Part shown: one piece after another, positions 31,238-42,654 of the stretch | Layout: each line of letters begins with the position of its first letter | How positions within the stretch are numbered: the first letter of the stretch is position 1 | DNA from: Mesostigma viride | Lineage: Eukaryota; Streptophyta; Mesostigmatophyceae; Mesostigmatales; Mesostigmataceae | Direction: 5' to 3' | Assembly: GCA_009746045.1 (NCBI GenBank) | Contig: RPFO01000080.1 | Span: forward strand, 11,281,302-11,345,301 | DNA: 64,000 nt | The notes under the pieces: model-generated | What the model was told of the DNA's origin: nothing | The model's input: the letters and a program-made list of their open reading frames with translations, nothing else | Database searches by the model: none | Position numbers and translations under genes: made by a program

Positions 31238-31735
31238 AAGGGGACTCGGCGCGGCGAATATTTTCCGCGCCAAAAAAATTCCGCGGTACCCTCCGTACCG
31301 TGAAAAGTGGGTGCACGGTGCGCGCACCCCTTGCGGAAGTGGCCATGGTGACTGCTTTTAGACGAAACGTGACAAATCTGGCTCGCGGAAAGCAGAAAAA
31401 ATGCTCGATTCTTGGAGAAAATTAGTTACTGATTCTAATTTATGGTGGGATAGTTGCGATCTATAATGTCGCGGGCTCTTTTTCTTTACCATCGGCAGGG
31501 GGGGTCCGGCCTGAATTTCTGTCGGGATGAATAAAGTATAATGGATGCCTGCAGGTGTGATTGTCGATTGTTGCCAGTTTTGATGGTCCTAATGGAAGCT
31601 AGTTTAATGATGTTTCTAAAGCCGTAAAAATTCCCGCTGCTATCTTTACCTTTCCCGTCATTTTGCGGTAAGATAACATTAGGCCTGCGCGATGCGCGCC
31701 CGACCTCTCCATGAAAGGGTGGCCTTTCTTGTGCG
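31238..31735. repeat. Dispersed ~500-bp repeat, copy 2
   Basis: Homologous to 1106-1618. A minus-strand open frame (31486-31860, starting MAASGRKEGKKLTLNELRKQ) runs from unique sequence into the repeat. Its first ~40 residues look protein-like, but it is not conserved in copy 1, and I leave it uncalled. Confidence 0.75.
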
Positions 31736-32228
31736 CCTGGGCACGAATAAATGCCCGTTATGGTACGTTCTTGTATTAAACGTCCTAAGATAGCGCTTTC
31801 CTGCTTTCTTAGCTCGTTGAGCGTAAGCTTTTTGCCTTCTTTCCGGCCAGATGCAGCCATGAACTTGCGGGTCCTGGCGCTGCATCGCTAGATTCCTGGA
31901 TGTTTTTTAGCAAGTTCGTCTGTGACGTGGCTGGCTTGCTGCAGCGCGTGGCCCACAACCTGTCGGGAAGGTGTAATGCTTTTATTTCCATGCTTCTCTG
32001 AAATTTCTTTTGCTTTATAGACAGTTGTGTTCGAGGAAATTCACGCGGTCTTCCTAAGCAGCGGCATCATTTTCCCCAGACACTGACGAGCTGGCACCTG
32101 TCTCCTAAAGAAAGTGGCTCGTGCTTGTTAGAAAGGCGGCAGTGTGCATTTTGCGGAACACAATGCTTTGGTGGCACATGCGTCAGGTAGGTTGTTCCAA
32201 TGGTCTCTTCACCTTTCCCACTGAGTAA
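31736..32228. other. Non-coding gap
   Basis: Nothing recognised apart from the start of the small minus-strand frame mentioned for the dispersed repeat. Confidence 0.35.
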
Positions 32229-32232
32229 TTAA

Positions 32233-33952
32233 CTCGTCGTCTGTCCCAACTCAGTCCTCACAGGAGGACTGAGTTGACAATTTTCAACCGCGTGTAGCGA
32301 CTAGGTGGGGGGTCCATCCCAAATGTTTTGATGTGGATCGGGGGTGTACTAGATGTCATTTTGTTGGCAAAAATACTGCATATGTGAAAACTTGACCCGA
32401 ACACCTGAAAATTACACGGACGATGGGCACCCCTCGCGAATTTGCATTTTTCGGGATAAGAACGAGTGGGAAAAATTCAATCAAATCCTCGTGCATGAAG
32501 AAAAAATATAGGCATGTAAACAATATAGTTCTTGAAACGTGGAAAAAAACTGGGCTCGATTTGGCCACTGCAACTGCCTGAAACAATTAAAAAACTCTCA
32601 GTCCTCAGGAGAGGAATGGGGCTTTTGCTAACTTTGCTAGCATGTAAGTGCGGTCATACTACACACCACCGTGGCCACCAACCATCCCAATCAACTCATT
32701 TCCCTTCAAGCATTACAGGACAACACACTTGCATCATCATACTTCAGGTATATCATACCTTATCATGTAGTGAGAGCCTATGCATGCATGTAGGGAATGG
32801 GCTTGGATACCCTACCAACAAAGGGTTATGTTATAAGTGTCAACCACCAATATAATGGGTAGGTTAAGCATATTTCCATTGTTTCTAACAACAATAGATA
32901 TGGCTATAACTGTTTTGCCTTGCCATGATGTGGCCAACATAGTTGCTGGCACATGATGGCAGTGGTTTGTCACCAAGACTTTTCACTCACCCGTAAAAGC
33001 TTGAATGCACCCTTGACGCGGCCCGTGGCCTCAAAATCATGCAGTATGAACGTAGCAAAAGAATAACTAACATCTATGAAGGTGTTTAAACCTGCACAGC
33101 TCCTAAAACCCTGCACAACTACACTGGGTCAAGGCAAATGCCTGATAACATCATCTGAAAAGGGGGTTTTAGAGAGGGCAGGCAACGGTCAAGAAAGAGC
33201 ATCAAGACTTGAACCTGACAACGCCTCGCAAGCTTAAACTCATGTACGAACATCAAGAAACGAAGAGGCAACGATTATCCGGCTTTACCTGGCACGGCTG
33301 GCGTTACCTTGGCCTAGGCGGTGCCCGCAAAAGTGGCACTTTGCGGCACATAGACCATGACGTGACAGAATGGTCGAAATACTCAAATCTATACTGTCAC
33401 TCAATTTATTCTAATACAATGCATGTTAAAATGTAGAAAGAAACCTATCAGCCATTGAAATTGCGCCGGAAAGCAAGCGCAGTCATCAATTCCGTCGACC
33501 TGCCTTATCGCAGTTTTTTCCAGCAAGAACAGTGCCGACACCGGGTAAATCGCATCCCCGCGAGCTAAAAATGTATTTTTATCATCTTTAGGGCATGTTA
33601 AATCTATTTCCTGAGTTTGGACAGCTAACTCGTCCGCAAACGTAAACTGCATGCATGGGCGCGAGCCGCCATGGCTAGGTCGTGCATTTCCGGAACTCGC
33701 GTTTCACGTGGAAAAGTACCCTTACCACCTGTACTTTGACCGTACAATTAGCCGCTCATACCAAATCCAAAAAAATCCCAAAAATATGTCCAAGAAAGAT
33801 CTTTTCACGTAGTATTTGAATAAATTTTGAGAGAATTTTTTTGTCAAACATTCTGACCGGGGCGAATTTTCTACGAAACCCAAAAACTCGGTCCTCTAGA
33901 GAGGACTGAGTTCAACTCAGTCCTCCGTAGAGGACCAGGGACAGACGACGAG
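32233..33952. mobile_element. TTAA-flanked inverted-repeat element (piggyBac-like, non-autonomous)
   Basis: A 15-bp terminal inverted repeat, CTCGTCGTCTGTCCC, lies at 32233-32247 and 33938-33952. TTAA directly outside each end (32229-32232, 33953-33956) would be the target duplication. Next to each end are palindromes built on actcagtcctc/gaggactgagt. TTAA duplication is typical of piggyBac, although these ends do not begin with the usual CCC. The 1.7-kb interior has no recognisable transposase; the short open frame at 33209-33436 has no domain I know. Confidence 0.65.
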
Positions 33953-33956
33953 TTAA

Positions 33957-34782
33957 TGATAGCCTTTGTCATGCTAACCAGAGCAGCTAGCCACAGGTTG
34001 GCTGGATAAAAAGTCTGCTTATTTTCTCTTTATATACTGCGTGTGTGGTCCTCCACATGTCCGGCTTGTTGGGCATTTTGGAACAGGGTTTTTAATGTGT
34101 TGTTGGGTGGAACAACTTGGTTGTTGGCACAAAATCACACATTATTAGCCTGAGTCCTGAGATAGGCATGACATATGCTGCTCAGGCGTGTCGTCCTACC
34201 AGCCTTGTTGTTGAGGGTAGACTCACAAGGCTGGCTGTGCCGATGGAGGGGTGGGGCGTATGACGCTCCGGACGTCCTCCTCACACTCCGTGATCAAAGT
34301 GGGCATGTTTTTGGGTGTCTAGGGTAGCAAAACAGATGTCATTTTAGCTCAGCACTAGCTCAGTTCTCTTTTAGCGTCTACCCAGGTGGCATCACAGGAA
34401 AATCAATCACTTGAGCTACGCTTGTCAGAATGAGCTCAAACTTTGTGGTTGTGTTTCCCCCCACTCAGTGGAATATCGCATGTATGGATGACCCAATCTG
34501 ATGTGTTAATGATTTGATTTATTTTTTTTGGCTCAAAAAAGTACCCATTTTGCGGGAAAATTAATAACTCAAACAAATGTGACCATTTTGGCCATGTAAA
34601 TAGCCCAGCTTTTAAAAAAGTGGGGGAACTTTGCAGGTATGTATGGGCAGGTCATTTAGACAAGTGGTTTGTCTTGGGCAAAATATCTCATAAATAGCGT
34701 CTTTTTCTATTTTTAGCTCGCCACCGGTGCGTGGTTGGGGGTAGTACCCCCAACAAGTGGTGGTATGAATGTCCAAACATCA
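33957..34782. other. Non-coding gap
   Basis: No gene is recognised. 34733-34754 is a small palindrome (ggttgggggtagtaccccca + ac). Confidence 0.35.
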
Positions 34783-34926
34783 TATTTAAAAATATAATTA
34801 CTTACAGCAGAGTGAAATCACTCAAACCAAAGCAAACGCCCAGCTATAAACCTATATACAGAGCCATGTCAAAGCTCTATACTACGAAGTACGATAAGAC
34901 CAATGGAAACGCCTAACGGGAGGAAC

Positions 34927-37137
34927 CTAATAGCCCTGCTGCACCGCAAAATCAGCCCGCGTACGGCGGAGCATGATGTCCGCCATGGCCCGAGTCAGCG
35001 CCACCGACAAGCGCTGACGCCAATATGACGTCCAGGTCCGCGCCGACCATGGGGCCCGCTGGCCCTCCAGGTCCAGCCGGTCCTCCCGGAGCCGGCAACA
35101 CTCCTTGAAGAAGGCGGAGGTCAGGGGCCCCATGGCCCCAAACTCCTCCAGGACAAAGGGCACCACACGATGGTGCCCGACGTCGCCGTAGGCCAGGAGC
35201 TTGGCCCGCTCCGCCCGGTCCGCCGTGTAACCTGCCGTGAGGGAGGCCCCAGCCACGTGGCTAAGAGCCAAGGGCCGCGCCACCGAAACGTCAATAAGCA
35301 GATGCCGGCCACCCCCCTCAAAGTCCAGCACCACGATGTCAGGCCGGTGGTTGGGGGAATAGAAGGCAGCGCCATCCGCATCCTCGGACCGGATGTTCGC
35401 GTGGGGGAAAACCGACCGAATCATGGCGAGCACCACCGTCAGGAGGACAGTGTGCAAATACAAATACCAATTCTGATTCTGTTGGCCCCCCATGCAGGCA
35501 AGGTAGTGAGTCCCCGTGGGATCCAGCGGCTGCCCACAGCTACCACAAGGCCGCCCGGCCGGAACAAGAGGCTGCGGGGCAAATAGCTGGTGCCGGAGCG
35601 CCACCGAGTAGTGGCTGGGAGCCAAGGCGAATGGGGGGGCCATGGGAAGAGCACGAAGGTACGCCGAGCCCACACTCCGCAAGGAAAGCGAGAACAGCCA
35701 CGCACGTCCCTGGGCGTTGAGGTCCGCGAAAAGAGCAATCCAATCAGCCGTGTGCAGAATACCCGCGTAGGTTTTCTGGTGTTTATCGATGACGCGAGCA
35801 GGGAATGCGGCGGGAGATTGAACGGAGGCGACCGAGGGAGTGCCGCGAGGGAGGTGGCGCTGTACCGCCTGAGCGGCACGGACGGGAGAACAGGCCTGCT
35901 GGATCTCAGCATAGGCCTCCTGGATGGCGGTGACGAAGGGCAAAGGGCTGCTGGGGTCCAGGAGGTCAGGCGCTGCCGTTGCCAAAAGGGGCAGGAGCCG
36001 GCAGCTTTCCGCCCACGACTGAGCGACGGAGCCCAAAAAGGCTGCTGGGGCCAGCCGGGCGGCACGAGTCAGACCGCAGCCACCCATCCGTGCAGGCAGG
36101 GAGGCAATGCGAATAGCATGTGGCGGGAGGTCGGGGCCCGGGACCAGCTGCGCCAAGGCCGACTGGATGCGTTCGTCGTGGCCCTCGGCGGCCAGCCGGA
36201 CCTGAGACGGAAGAGCGCCCCGGAGCCAGTGAACGACGCGAGGGTGAGCGCAAAACCACAGAAGCAGACCCTTGGTCTGCGAATCATGAAGGCGCGCAAT
36301 CAAGGGCAGTACCTCAGTGCGTGCCTCGAGGGCGGCCCGCAGAGCATCGATGACAAACGCGGGGTCGCCAACCGGAACGCCGAGGACATCCAACCCATGG
36401 AGGCGCTCGTCCCGGCCCAAGAGCTGGGGCGGAAAGCCGGAGCAATCACCTTGGGGCGAGTACACCGCGCACTTGGCCAGGGTCAACTGGAGGTTGATGT
36501 CGGCCACCGCGGTCTGCAGTGCCAGCAGAGCCGCGGTGGTGTCCGGCACAGGGCCCAGAAGGTAGATATCATCCAAGTAGGCCTGAATAGCGACCGCCGG
36601 GTGGGCAGCATGGACCGCTTGGAGGCAACCCTGGAGGGGGGCGGCAAAGTACAGGGGTCCCAGGGGGTCCCCTTGCTGGGTGCCCGACCGCGACAGCAGG
36701 CCGCCGCGAGTGCCGTCCTCCATGATGTGAACCAGTTGGCCGGGCTGGCCGTAGCACACGGCTGTCCAAGCGTACAAGTCCTCGAAGGACTCCATGACGG
36801 CCGCAAACATGCTGGCGCGGGACAGACTGTTGAACGCGTTGTGGCAGTCGACCTTGACGACAGCGTGGGTGGGGTGGGCCTCGAGGTAGGCCTGCACCGA
36901 ATGGATGAGGATATCCGCCCCGCCTGGAGTCGTCACCCCCAGCTGGGCCGCCACCGAGGTCTCACCCGCTGCGAGGGGCGGGCAGAAAAAGGCACGGAGC
37001 TCGGGCGCCTTTTGGCGGCAGATCACTTTGCCCACGAGCTTGCGGAGCACCTCACCGCAGGCGATCGGGCGCACCTTGCCCTCGGGGGGGGCAAGACACC
37101 CTTGAGCAGAGCGAGGAGGCGAGCGCCCGCTAACCAC
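34927..37137 (-). CDS. Reverse transcriptase and restriction-like endonuclease
   Basis: The 736-residue frame starts inside the protein (it is entered by a frameshift at a G8 run near 37083). RT motifs are GKVRPIACGEVLRKLVGKV, VKVDCHNAFNSLSR (motif A Asp), GTQQGDPLGPLYFA (motif B) and IQAYLDDIYLLG (YLDD). After the thumb comes a CCHC knuckle, CGSCGQPLDPTGTHYLAC, and then a PD-(D/E)xK-type nuclease, RPDIVVLDFEGGGRHLLIDV. In this class the RT copies the RNA at a nick made by the nuclease. The frame is open to its natural stop at 34927. Confidence 0.88.
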   Translation of the reverse strand: MVSGRSPPRSAQGCLAPPEGKVRPIACGEVLRKLVGKVICRQKAPELRAFFCPPLAAGETSVAAQLGVTTPGGADILIHSVQAYLEAHPTHAVVKVDCHNAFNSLSRASMFAAVMESFEDLYAWTAVCYGQPGQLVHIMEDGTRGGLLSRSGTQQGDPLGPLYFAAPLQGCLQAVHAAHPAVAIQAYLDDIYLLGPVPDTTAALLALQTAVADINLQLTLAKCAVYSPQGDCSGFPPQLLGRDERLHGLDVLGVPVGDPAFVIDALRAALEARTEVLPLIARLHDSQTKGLLLWFCAHPRVVHWLRGALPSQVRLAAEGHDERIQSALAQLVPGPDLPPHAIRIASLPARMGGCGLTRAARLAPAAFLGSVAQSWAESCRLLPLLATAAPDLLDPSSPLPFVTAIQEAYAEIQQACSPVRAAQAVQRHLPRGTPSVASVQSPAAFPARVIDKHQKTYAGILHTADWIALFADLNAQGRAWLFSLSLRSVGSAYLRALPMAPPFALAPSHYSVALRHQLFAPQPLVPAGRPCGSCGQPLDPTGTHYLACMGGQQNQNWYLYLHTVLLTVVLAMIRSVFPHANIRSEDADGAAFYSPNHRPDIVVLDFEGGGRHLLIDVSVARPLALSHVAGASLTAGYTADRAERAKLLAYGDVGHHRVVPFVLEEFGAMGPLTSAFFKECCRLREDRLDLEGQRAPWSARTWTSYWRQRLSVALTRAMADIMLRRTRADFAVQQGY

Positions 37138-37885
37138 TCGCGCGCAGCGGGAGGAACGCGACCAGCCGCCAGGTCAATGAGGGTGTCAAAGAGAATGTCC
37201 TCGCCCCCATGCCCCACCAGGACCTCCAAGTGCTCGTAGCGCCAGCCCGACGGCCCGGTAGAGGAAGCCCGCGGGACCGCACGCATCACCTCCAGGAAGC
37301 AGTCGCGGTCCAGCCGGAGGGGGGCCGGCAGGGGGTCCGGCACGGGCAGCTGGAATCCGGGCTCCGCAGGGTGAAGAGCCTCCAAGGCCGCCAGGGTAGC
37401 CGCATTGGCGGGGGCGAGCTTGGCCATTTCCAAGCGGGTCATGGCCCGGCTGAGCTGCCCCTCGCGGACGAGGCGGATGACGTCGGCGGCCACCCGCTCG
37501 AAGTTGACCTCCCCCGACAGCCGGGCCGTGCGCGGGGGCGGCACGCCAAACAGCCCCTCCCAGTCCCCCTGCAGAAAGCGTCGGCAACGGGCAATAACCG
37601 CACCCTGGAGGCCGCGCACACCACGCCCGAGAGGGGTGAGGAGCAGGCGGGGGGTCACCATGTGCAGTTTAAAGCCCAGCGGGTCGTCCGGAGCGGCGTG
37701 CATGCGCCGGAGAGAAACGATTGCACATTGCGCGAAAAGGCTACGCGCGCGGTGGGGGAGGTCGGTCAGGGTAGACGTCGGGTTGATGGCGCATGCATCC
37801 CAGGGAACCGTGTCAAGCCAACGCCAACTGGCCGAGTAGTCGGGCGGCGGGGGCTGGGAGCCGGGGGAGCCGAGGCGGGAGGGGG
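37095..37885 (-). pseudogene. N-terminal part of the RT protein (different frame)
   Basis: This frame (open 37023-37997) supplies the pre-RT region, with WLDTVPWDACAINPTSTLTD and, at its end, RAVPRASSTGPSGWRYEHLEV, the usual start of RT motif 0/1 in this family, then LLALLKG. It joins the RT frame at the G8 run near 37083 and the RING/zinc-finger frame at G runs near 37880. The three together look like one protein interrupted by indels. Confidence 0.7.
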
Positions 37886-38690
37886 GGAGGGGGCCGGGAC
37901 TGCTGGCCGGTTGAGGGGCCGTTGAGCAACACAGGCGCGCGCGTGCTGAGCGCGCCCGTGAATGGAGTACACCCGCTGGCAGTGAGCTTCCGGGCACCGG
38001 TAACAGCTCATGGCCTGCAGATCCGCCGCGCCGAGATCGGGGTGCACAGCGCGAAGGTGCTGGCAGAGGAGGTTACGGTTGTGGAACACACCCGCACACG
38101 GGGACCCCGTGGGAAGCAGCACGGCACACCGGTGAAGGCCGTCGGCGGGCGCTGAGTGGCGGGGAGCGGCGCCAGCAAAGGCAGGACGTGGGGCCTGCGG
38201 CGTCTCCCCAGCCGGGCCGGCAGGCGCGCGCACCACGACCCGACCAGCGCCCGGCAGGCCCGCCGGGGCCACGGAGGAGGCAGTGCCCACCGGGGAGACC
38301 CCCAGCGGAGGGGGATCGAGAACGCCGGCGCCCCTCCCAGGGGGACTCGCCAGCGCGCCCGCGACCACCCCAGGCCCCGGCAACGAGGCCGGGGGCGGAG
38401 GCCGAGGGGTCGGGGAGGCAGCTGGCCCCGGGGCCCGGTGGGGACCCGGCAGGGGACCCAGCGAGACCGGGGGCGGGCCGAGAGGAAGCGCAGTCCCAGG
38501 GGGCGGCACAACAGCCCGGCACAACGGGCAGCGCGGCACGGAGTGGAGCAAGCTGCGCGCGATGCACGCTTGATGGAATGTGTGGCCGCACGCGGGCAGG
38601 CGACACAAGCCATCCCCCGGCCGGAAGGGCTCAAGGCAGATGGCACAGGAGCCCGACTCGGGGTCGTCCCCCTCCAGAAGGGACCGGACA
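37885..38690 (-). CDS. RING finger plus C2H2 zinc-finger segment of the LINE protein
   Basis: In the frame open over 37766-38725, residues ~26-70 form a RING-H2 finger: CAICLEPFRPGDGLCRLPAC, HTFHQAC and CPLCRAVV give the C3-H2-C3 spacing. After a ~130-residue proline-rich linker come two C2H2-like fingers, CAVLLPTGSPC...HLRAVH and CYRCPEAHC...H. C2H2 fingers before the RT bind target DNA in R2/NeSL elements. A RING would be an E3 ubiquitin-ligase module if functional, which is unusual for a retrotransposon. Confidence 0.75.
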
Positions 38691-39264
38691 TGAGGGGGGG
38701 CGGGTCCCAGCCGGCCTCCCAGCAACCCGGGAGAGCGGCAATCTGGGCGCGCGAGAGGATGCCGACCGGTTGGTCAGCCGCGGGGTGCCATTCGTGCGGG
38801 ATGCCTGCCAACTCCAGGATGTCGTGGAGGAAGGCAGAAACAGGCGTCCCCGCGGTTAGGGGCTGGGCGCGCCCGGCCGAGTCCACCAAGATGGCCTGGC
38901 CGCCCTGAACCGCGATGGGGGCCCCGAACTCCACACGCAGCATGGCGGCCTGCGCCAGGCTGAGGGAGGTGATGAGAAAGCCCCCACTGGCAACCGGGCC
39001 GGGAGGCGGGGCCTGGGCGTCCAAGAAGAGGCGAAGCTGCCGCGGGGACATGAGGCCCAGGTCGGCGCCGCCCGCGAGGTAGGCCGCCCGCACCGAGACC
39101 TGTGCGTCTCGAGCCACCGCCGTGACGAACTCGACCACCTCCTGACCCACCCGCTCGTCCAGGGAAAGCAGCTCTTCCTGCCGGGCGGCCGGGAGATGCC
39201 ACGGCAGCCGGCAGCCGGCGTGATATCCTTCCAAGACATACCCCCAAAGAGTCGAGGCCGTCAC
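38690..39264 (-). CDS. Middle segment of the LINE protein, unknown domain
   Basis: Residues 1-~190 of the frame open over 38008-39264 (start MTASTLWGYVLEGYHAG) look like a folded alpha/beta domain: SLSLAQAAMLRVEFGAPIAV, GQAILVDSAGRAQPL, VSAFLHDILELAGIPHEW. I do not recognise it. It lies between the PHD and RING segments. The frame is lost near the G8 run at 38694. Confidence 0.55.
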
Positions 39265-40092
39265 CGGGGGGCGGCGGAAAGAAATGTCGCCCGCACCTGC
39301 GCAACTAGGGCCAGGAAGGCCGGGGGCCTAGGGAGCGAGGGGAAGGCGGCCTGGAGCCCGACCGCGTCCAGCAACAAAGGGCAGTACGCCCAAGAAAAGG
39401 TGGCGCGGCCCACCACGCCGACAATGTGCGAGGGCGGCCACGAGGTGAACGCGTGGGCCCGGGGGCCGCCGTCCCACGCGGCAAGGACGGGGGTGGCGGC
39501 TGGGTGGCCAACCGCGGCCGGGGGAAGGGAGGCCAGAGCGTCGGGGAGCGAGGGGCCGGGGGCGGGCGCCGGGGTCGCCAGGCCCGCCGGGGGTCGGCCG
39601 GGCCAGCCCAGGCGACAGCGCCGCGCCCCCGTCGGCGGGGCCAGGCGACGGGTGGGGCCCCGGGGCCGAGGGCGCCAGGGCCCGAGCAACGGCGGCCCCA
39701 TCGGGCAGGCCACGGCCCGCCCCGAGGGCCTCGGCAGGGGGGCACACGGGGCAGGGGGCCGGAGCACCCAGCGGGGAGGGCAGCCCGGGGGCCCGCCGGG
39801 GGGGACAGCGCGGGCACGTCCAGGAGCCCGGCGGGACCCGGTAGAGCCGGGGAGTAAGACACTGCAAGTGCCACCCGGAATTGCAAGCATCACAAACTAA
39901 CATGTGGTGCCCGCGGTGCCCGCTCCGGCAGACCTCGCAGACCAAGGAGGGGGAGACCGGGGCGCCCGAGCCCCCCGCAGCCGGGTCGCCCACCTCCGCA
40001 AGAAGGGCCGCAAGCCGAGAGGACCGCCGAGGCGCCAACCGGGGAGCGGGGGAGCCGTTGGGCGAAGGGGGTCGTGGGTCGTCCATGAACAA
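39261..40092 (-). CDS. PHD-finger N-terminus of the LINE protein
   Basis: From ATG 40092 (or 40086) the protein starts MDDPRPPSPNG and soon has a PHD finger of C4HC3 type: CEVCRSGHRGHHMLVCDAC, GWHLQC and WTCPRC. PHD fingers usually read histone H3 tails, so this could guide the element to chromatin. A proline/alanine-rich linker follows, and then, in a second frame (39261-39893), a conserved-looking stretch YCPLLLDAVGLQAAFPSLPR. The frame change lies in the GC-rich linker. Confidence 0.75.
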
Positions 40093-40200
40093 TCAGGGCA
40101 GGCGTGGCAGCCACCGAGGGGGGGGGCGGGGGGTGTGGGGGGCGGAGCCCCCCACGCGGGGGGTTTGGGGGGCGGCAGCCCCCCAACGCGCTGCGGTCGC

Positions 40201-42648
40201 GGTACCGCCTGCCGTCCGGCACTTTGAAGCCCGCCGGTGCTATAATTCCTATCGTCCACGCATGTTTTCCCCTGCCTCAAACCGCACGTTGCATTTAAAT
40301 CTGGAGCCCAAAATTCACTGAAAACGTGTGCCAGCCGGTAGCAAACTGGGCCAAGCTGCCACGGAATGGTGGTACCGCCTGCCGTCCGGCACTTTGAAGC
40401 CCGCCGGTGCTATAATTCCTATCGTCCACGCATGTTTTCCCCTGCCTCAAACCGCACGTTGCATTTAAATCTGGAGCCCAAAATTCACTGAAAACGTGTG
40501 CCAGCCGGTAGCAAACTGGGCCAAGCTGCCACGGAATGGTGGTACCGCCTGCCGTCCGGCACTTTGAAGCCCGCCGGTGCTATAATTCCTATCGTCCACG
40601 CATGTTTTCCCCTGCCTCAAACCGCACGTTGCATTTAAATCTGGAGCCCAAAATTCACTGAAAACGTGTGCCAGCCGGTAGCAAACTGGGCCAAGCTGCC
40701 ACGGAATGGTGGTACCGCCTGCCGTCCGGCACTTTGAAGCCCGCCGGTGCTATAATTCCTATCGTCCACGCATGTTTTCCCCTGCCTCAAACCGCACGTT
40801 GCATTTAAATCTGGAGCCCAAAATTCACTGAAAACGTGTGCCAGCCGGTAGCAAACTGGGCCAAGCTGCCACGGAATGGTGGTACCGCCTGCCGTCCGGC
40901 ACTTTGAAGCCCGCCGGTGCTATAATTCCTATCGTCCACGCATGTTTTCCCCTGCCTCAAACCGCACGTTGCATTTAAATCTGGAGCCCAAAATTCACTG
41001 AAAACGTGTGCCAGCCGGTAGCAAACTGGGCCAAGCTGCCACGGAATGGTGGTACCGCCTGCCGTCCGGCACTTTGAAGCCCGCCGGTGCTATAATTCCT
41101 ATCGTCCACGCATGTTTTCCCCTGCCTCAAACCGCACGTTGCATTTAAATCTGGAGCCCAAAATTCACTGAAAACGTGTGCCAGCCGGTAGCAAACTGGG
41201 CCAAGCTGCCACGGAATGGTGGTACCGCCTGCCGTCCGGCACTTTGAAGCCCGCCGGTGCTATAATTCCTATCGTCCACGCATGTTTTCCCCTGCCTCAA
41301 ACCGCACGTTGCATTTAAATCTGGAGCCCAAAATTCACTGAAAACGTGTGCCAGCCGGTAGCAAACTGGGCCAAGCTGCCACGGAATGGTGGTACCGCCT
41401 GCCGTCCGGCACTTTGAAGCCCGCCGGTGCTATAATTCCTATCGTCCACGCATGTTTTCCCCTGCCTCAAACCGCACGTTGCATTTAAATCTGGAGCCCA
41501 AAATTCACTGAAAACGTGTGCCAGCCGGTAGCAAACTGGGCCAAGCTGCCACGGAATGGTGGTACCGCCTGCCGTCCGGCACTTTGAAGCCCGCCGGTGC
41601 TATAATTCCTATCGTCCACGCATGTTTTCCCCTGCCTCAAACCGCACGTTGCATTTAAATCTGGAGCCCAAAATTCACTGAAAACGTGTGCCAGCCGGTA
41701 GCAAACTGGGCCAAGCTGCCACGGAATGGTGGTACCGCCTGCCGTCCGGCACTTTGAAGCCCGCCGGTGCTATAATTCCTATCGTCCACGCATGTTTTCC
41801 CCTGCCTCAAACCGCACGTTGCATTTAAATCTGGAGCCCAAAATTCACTGAAAACGTGTGCCAGCCGGTAGCAAACTGGGCCAAGCTGCCACGGAATGGT
41901 GGTACCGCCTGCCGTCCGGCACTTTGAAGCCCGCCGGTGCTATAATTCCTATCGTCCACGCATGTTTTCCCCTGCCTCAAACCGCACGTTGCATTTAAAT
42001 CTGGAGCCCAAAATTCACTGAAAACGTGTGCCAGCCGGTAGCAAACTGGGCCAAGCTGCCACGGAATGGTGGTACCGCCTGCCGTCCGGCACTTTGAAGC
42101 CCGCCGGTGCTATAATTCCTATCGTCCACGCATGTTTTCCCCTGCCTCAAACCGCACGTTGCATTTAAATCTGGAGCCCAAAATTCACTGAAAACGTGTG
42201 CCAGCCGGTAGCAAACTGGGCCAAGCTGCCACGGAATGGTGGTACCGCCTGCCGTCCGGCACTTTGAAGCCCGCCGGTGCTATAATTCCTATCGTCCACG
42301 CATGTTTTCCCCTGCCTCAAACCGCACGTTGCATTTAAATCTGGAGCCCAAAATTCACTGAAAACGTGTGCCAGCCGGTAGCAAACTGGGCCAAGCTGCC
42401 ACGGAATGGTGGTACCGCCTGCCGTCCGGCACTTTGAAGCCCGCCGGTGCTATAATTCCTATCGTCCACGCATGTTTTCCCCTGCCTCAAACCGCACGTT
42501 GCATTTAAATCTGGAGCCCAAAATTCACTGAAAACGTGTGCCAGCCGGTAGCAAACTGGGCCAAGCTGCCACGGAATGGCGGTACCGCCTGCCGTCCGGC
42601 ACTTTGAAGCCCGCCGGTGCTATAATTCCTATCGTCCACGCATGTTTT
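40201..42648 (-). repeat. 5' array of 170-bp monomers (14.4 copies)
   Basis: Units start at 40201 on the plus strand and recur every 170 bp to 42581: fourteen full copies plus a 68-bp partial copy at the outer (5') end. The copies appear identical except for one base next to the outermost junction. The array directly precedes the PHD ORF. Each monomer carries AT-rich tttaaat and tataatt boxes in a GC-rich context. A truncated outermost monomer and near identity are what is seen in the promoter monomers of mouse L1. Confidence 0.95.
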
Positions 42649-42654
42649 TATTTA

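Larger units (their letters stand above)
34789..42648 (-). mobile_element. Non-LTR retrotransposon with PHD/RING fingers, REL endonuclease and 5' monomer array
   Basis: A 7.9-kb element is read on the minus strand: a 5' array of 170-bp monomers (40201-42648), a coding region (40092 to 34927) and a short 3' UTR (34926-34789) with a hairpin (AGAGC...GCTCT) and the end taagtaattatat. A 6-bp repeat TATTTA at 34783-34788 and 42649-42654 may be the target duplication, though it is short and AT-rich. RT of the QGDPLGP type followed by a CCHC knuckle and restriction-like endonuclease places it among early-branching non-LTR elements (R2/NeSL/Utopia-like or Dualen-like); the exact clade needs a tree. 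The coding frame changes at least five times, mostly at G/C runs. Confidence 0.85.

Noticed and set aside
35590-37239. 549-residue plus-strand frame
   Set aside because: It is the antisense shadow of the LINE reverse transcriptase; composition follows the GC-rich coding strand opposite, with no domain.
40201-42648. Centromeric satellite or CRISPR-like array
   Set aside because: The 170-bp length suggests a satellite, but the array ends exactly at a LINE 5' end with a truncated outer unit, which fits promoter monomers better.
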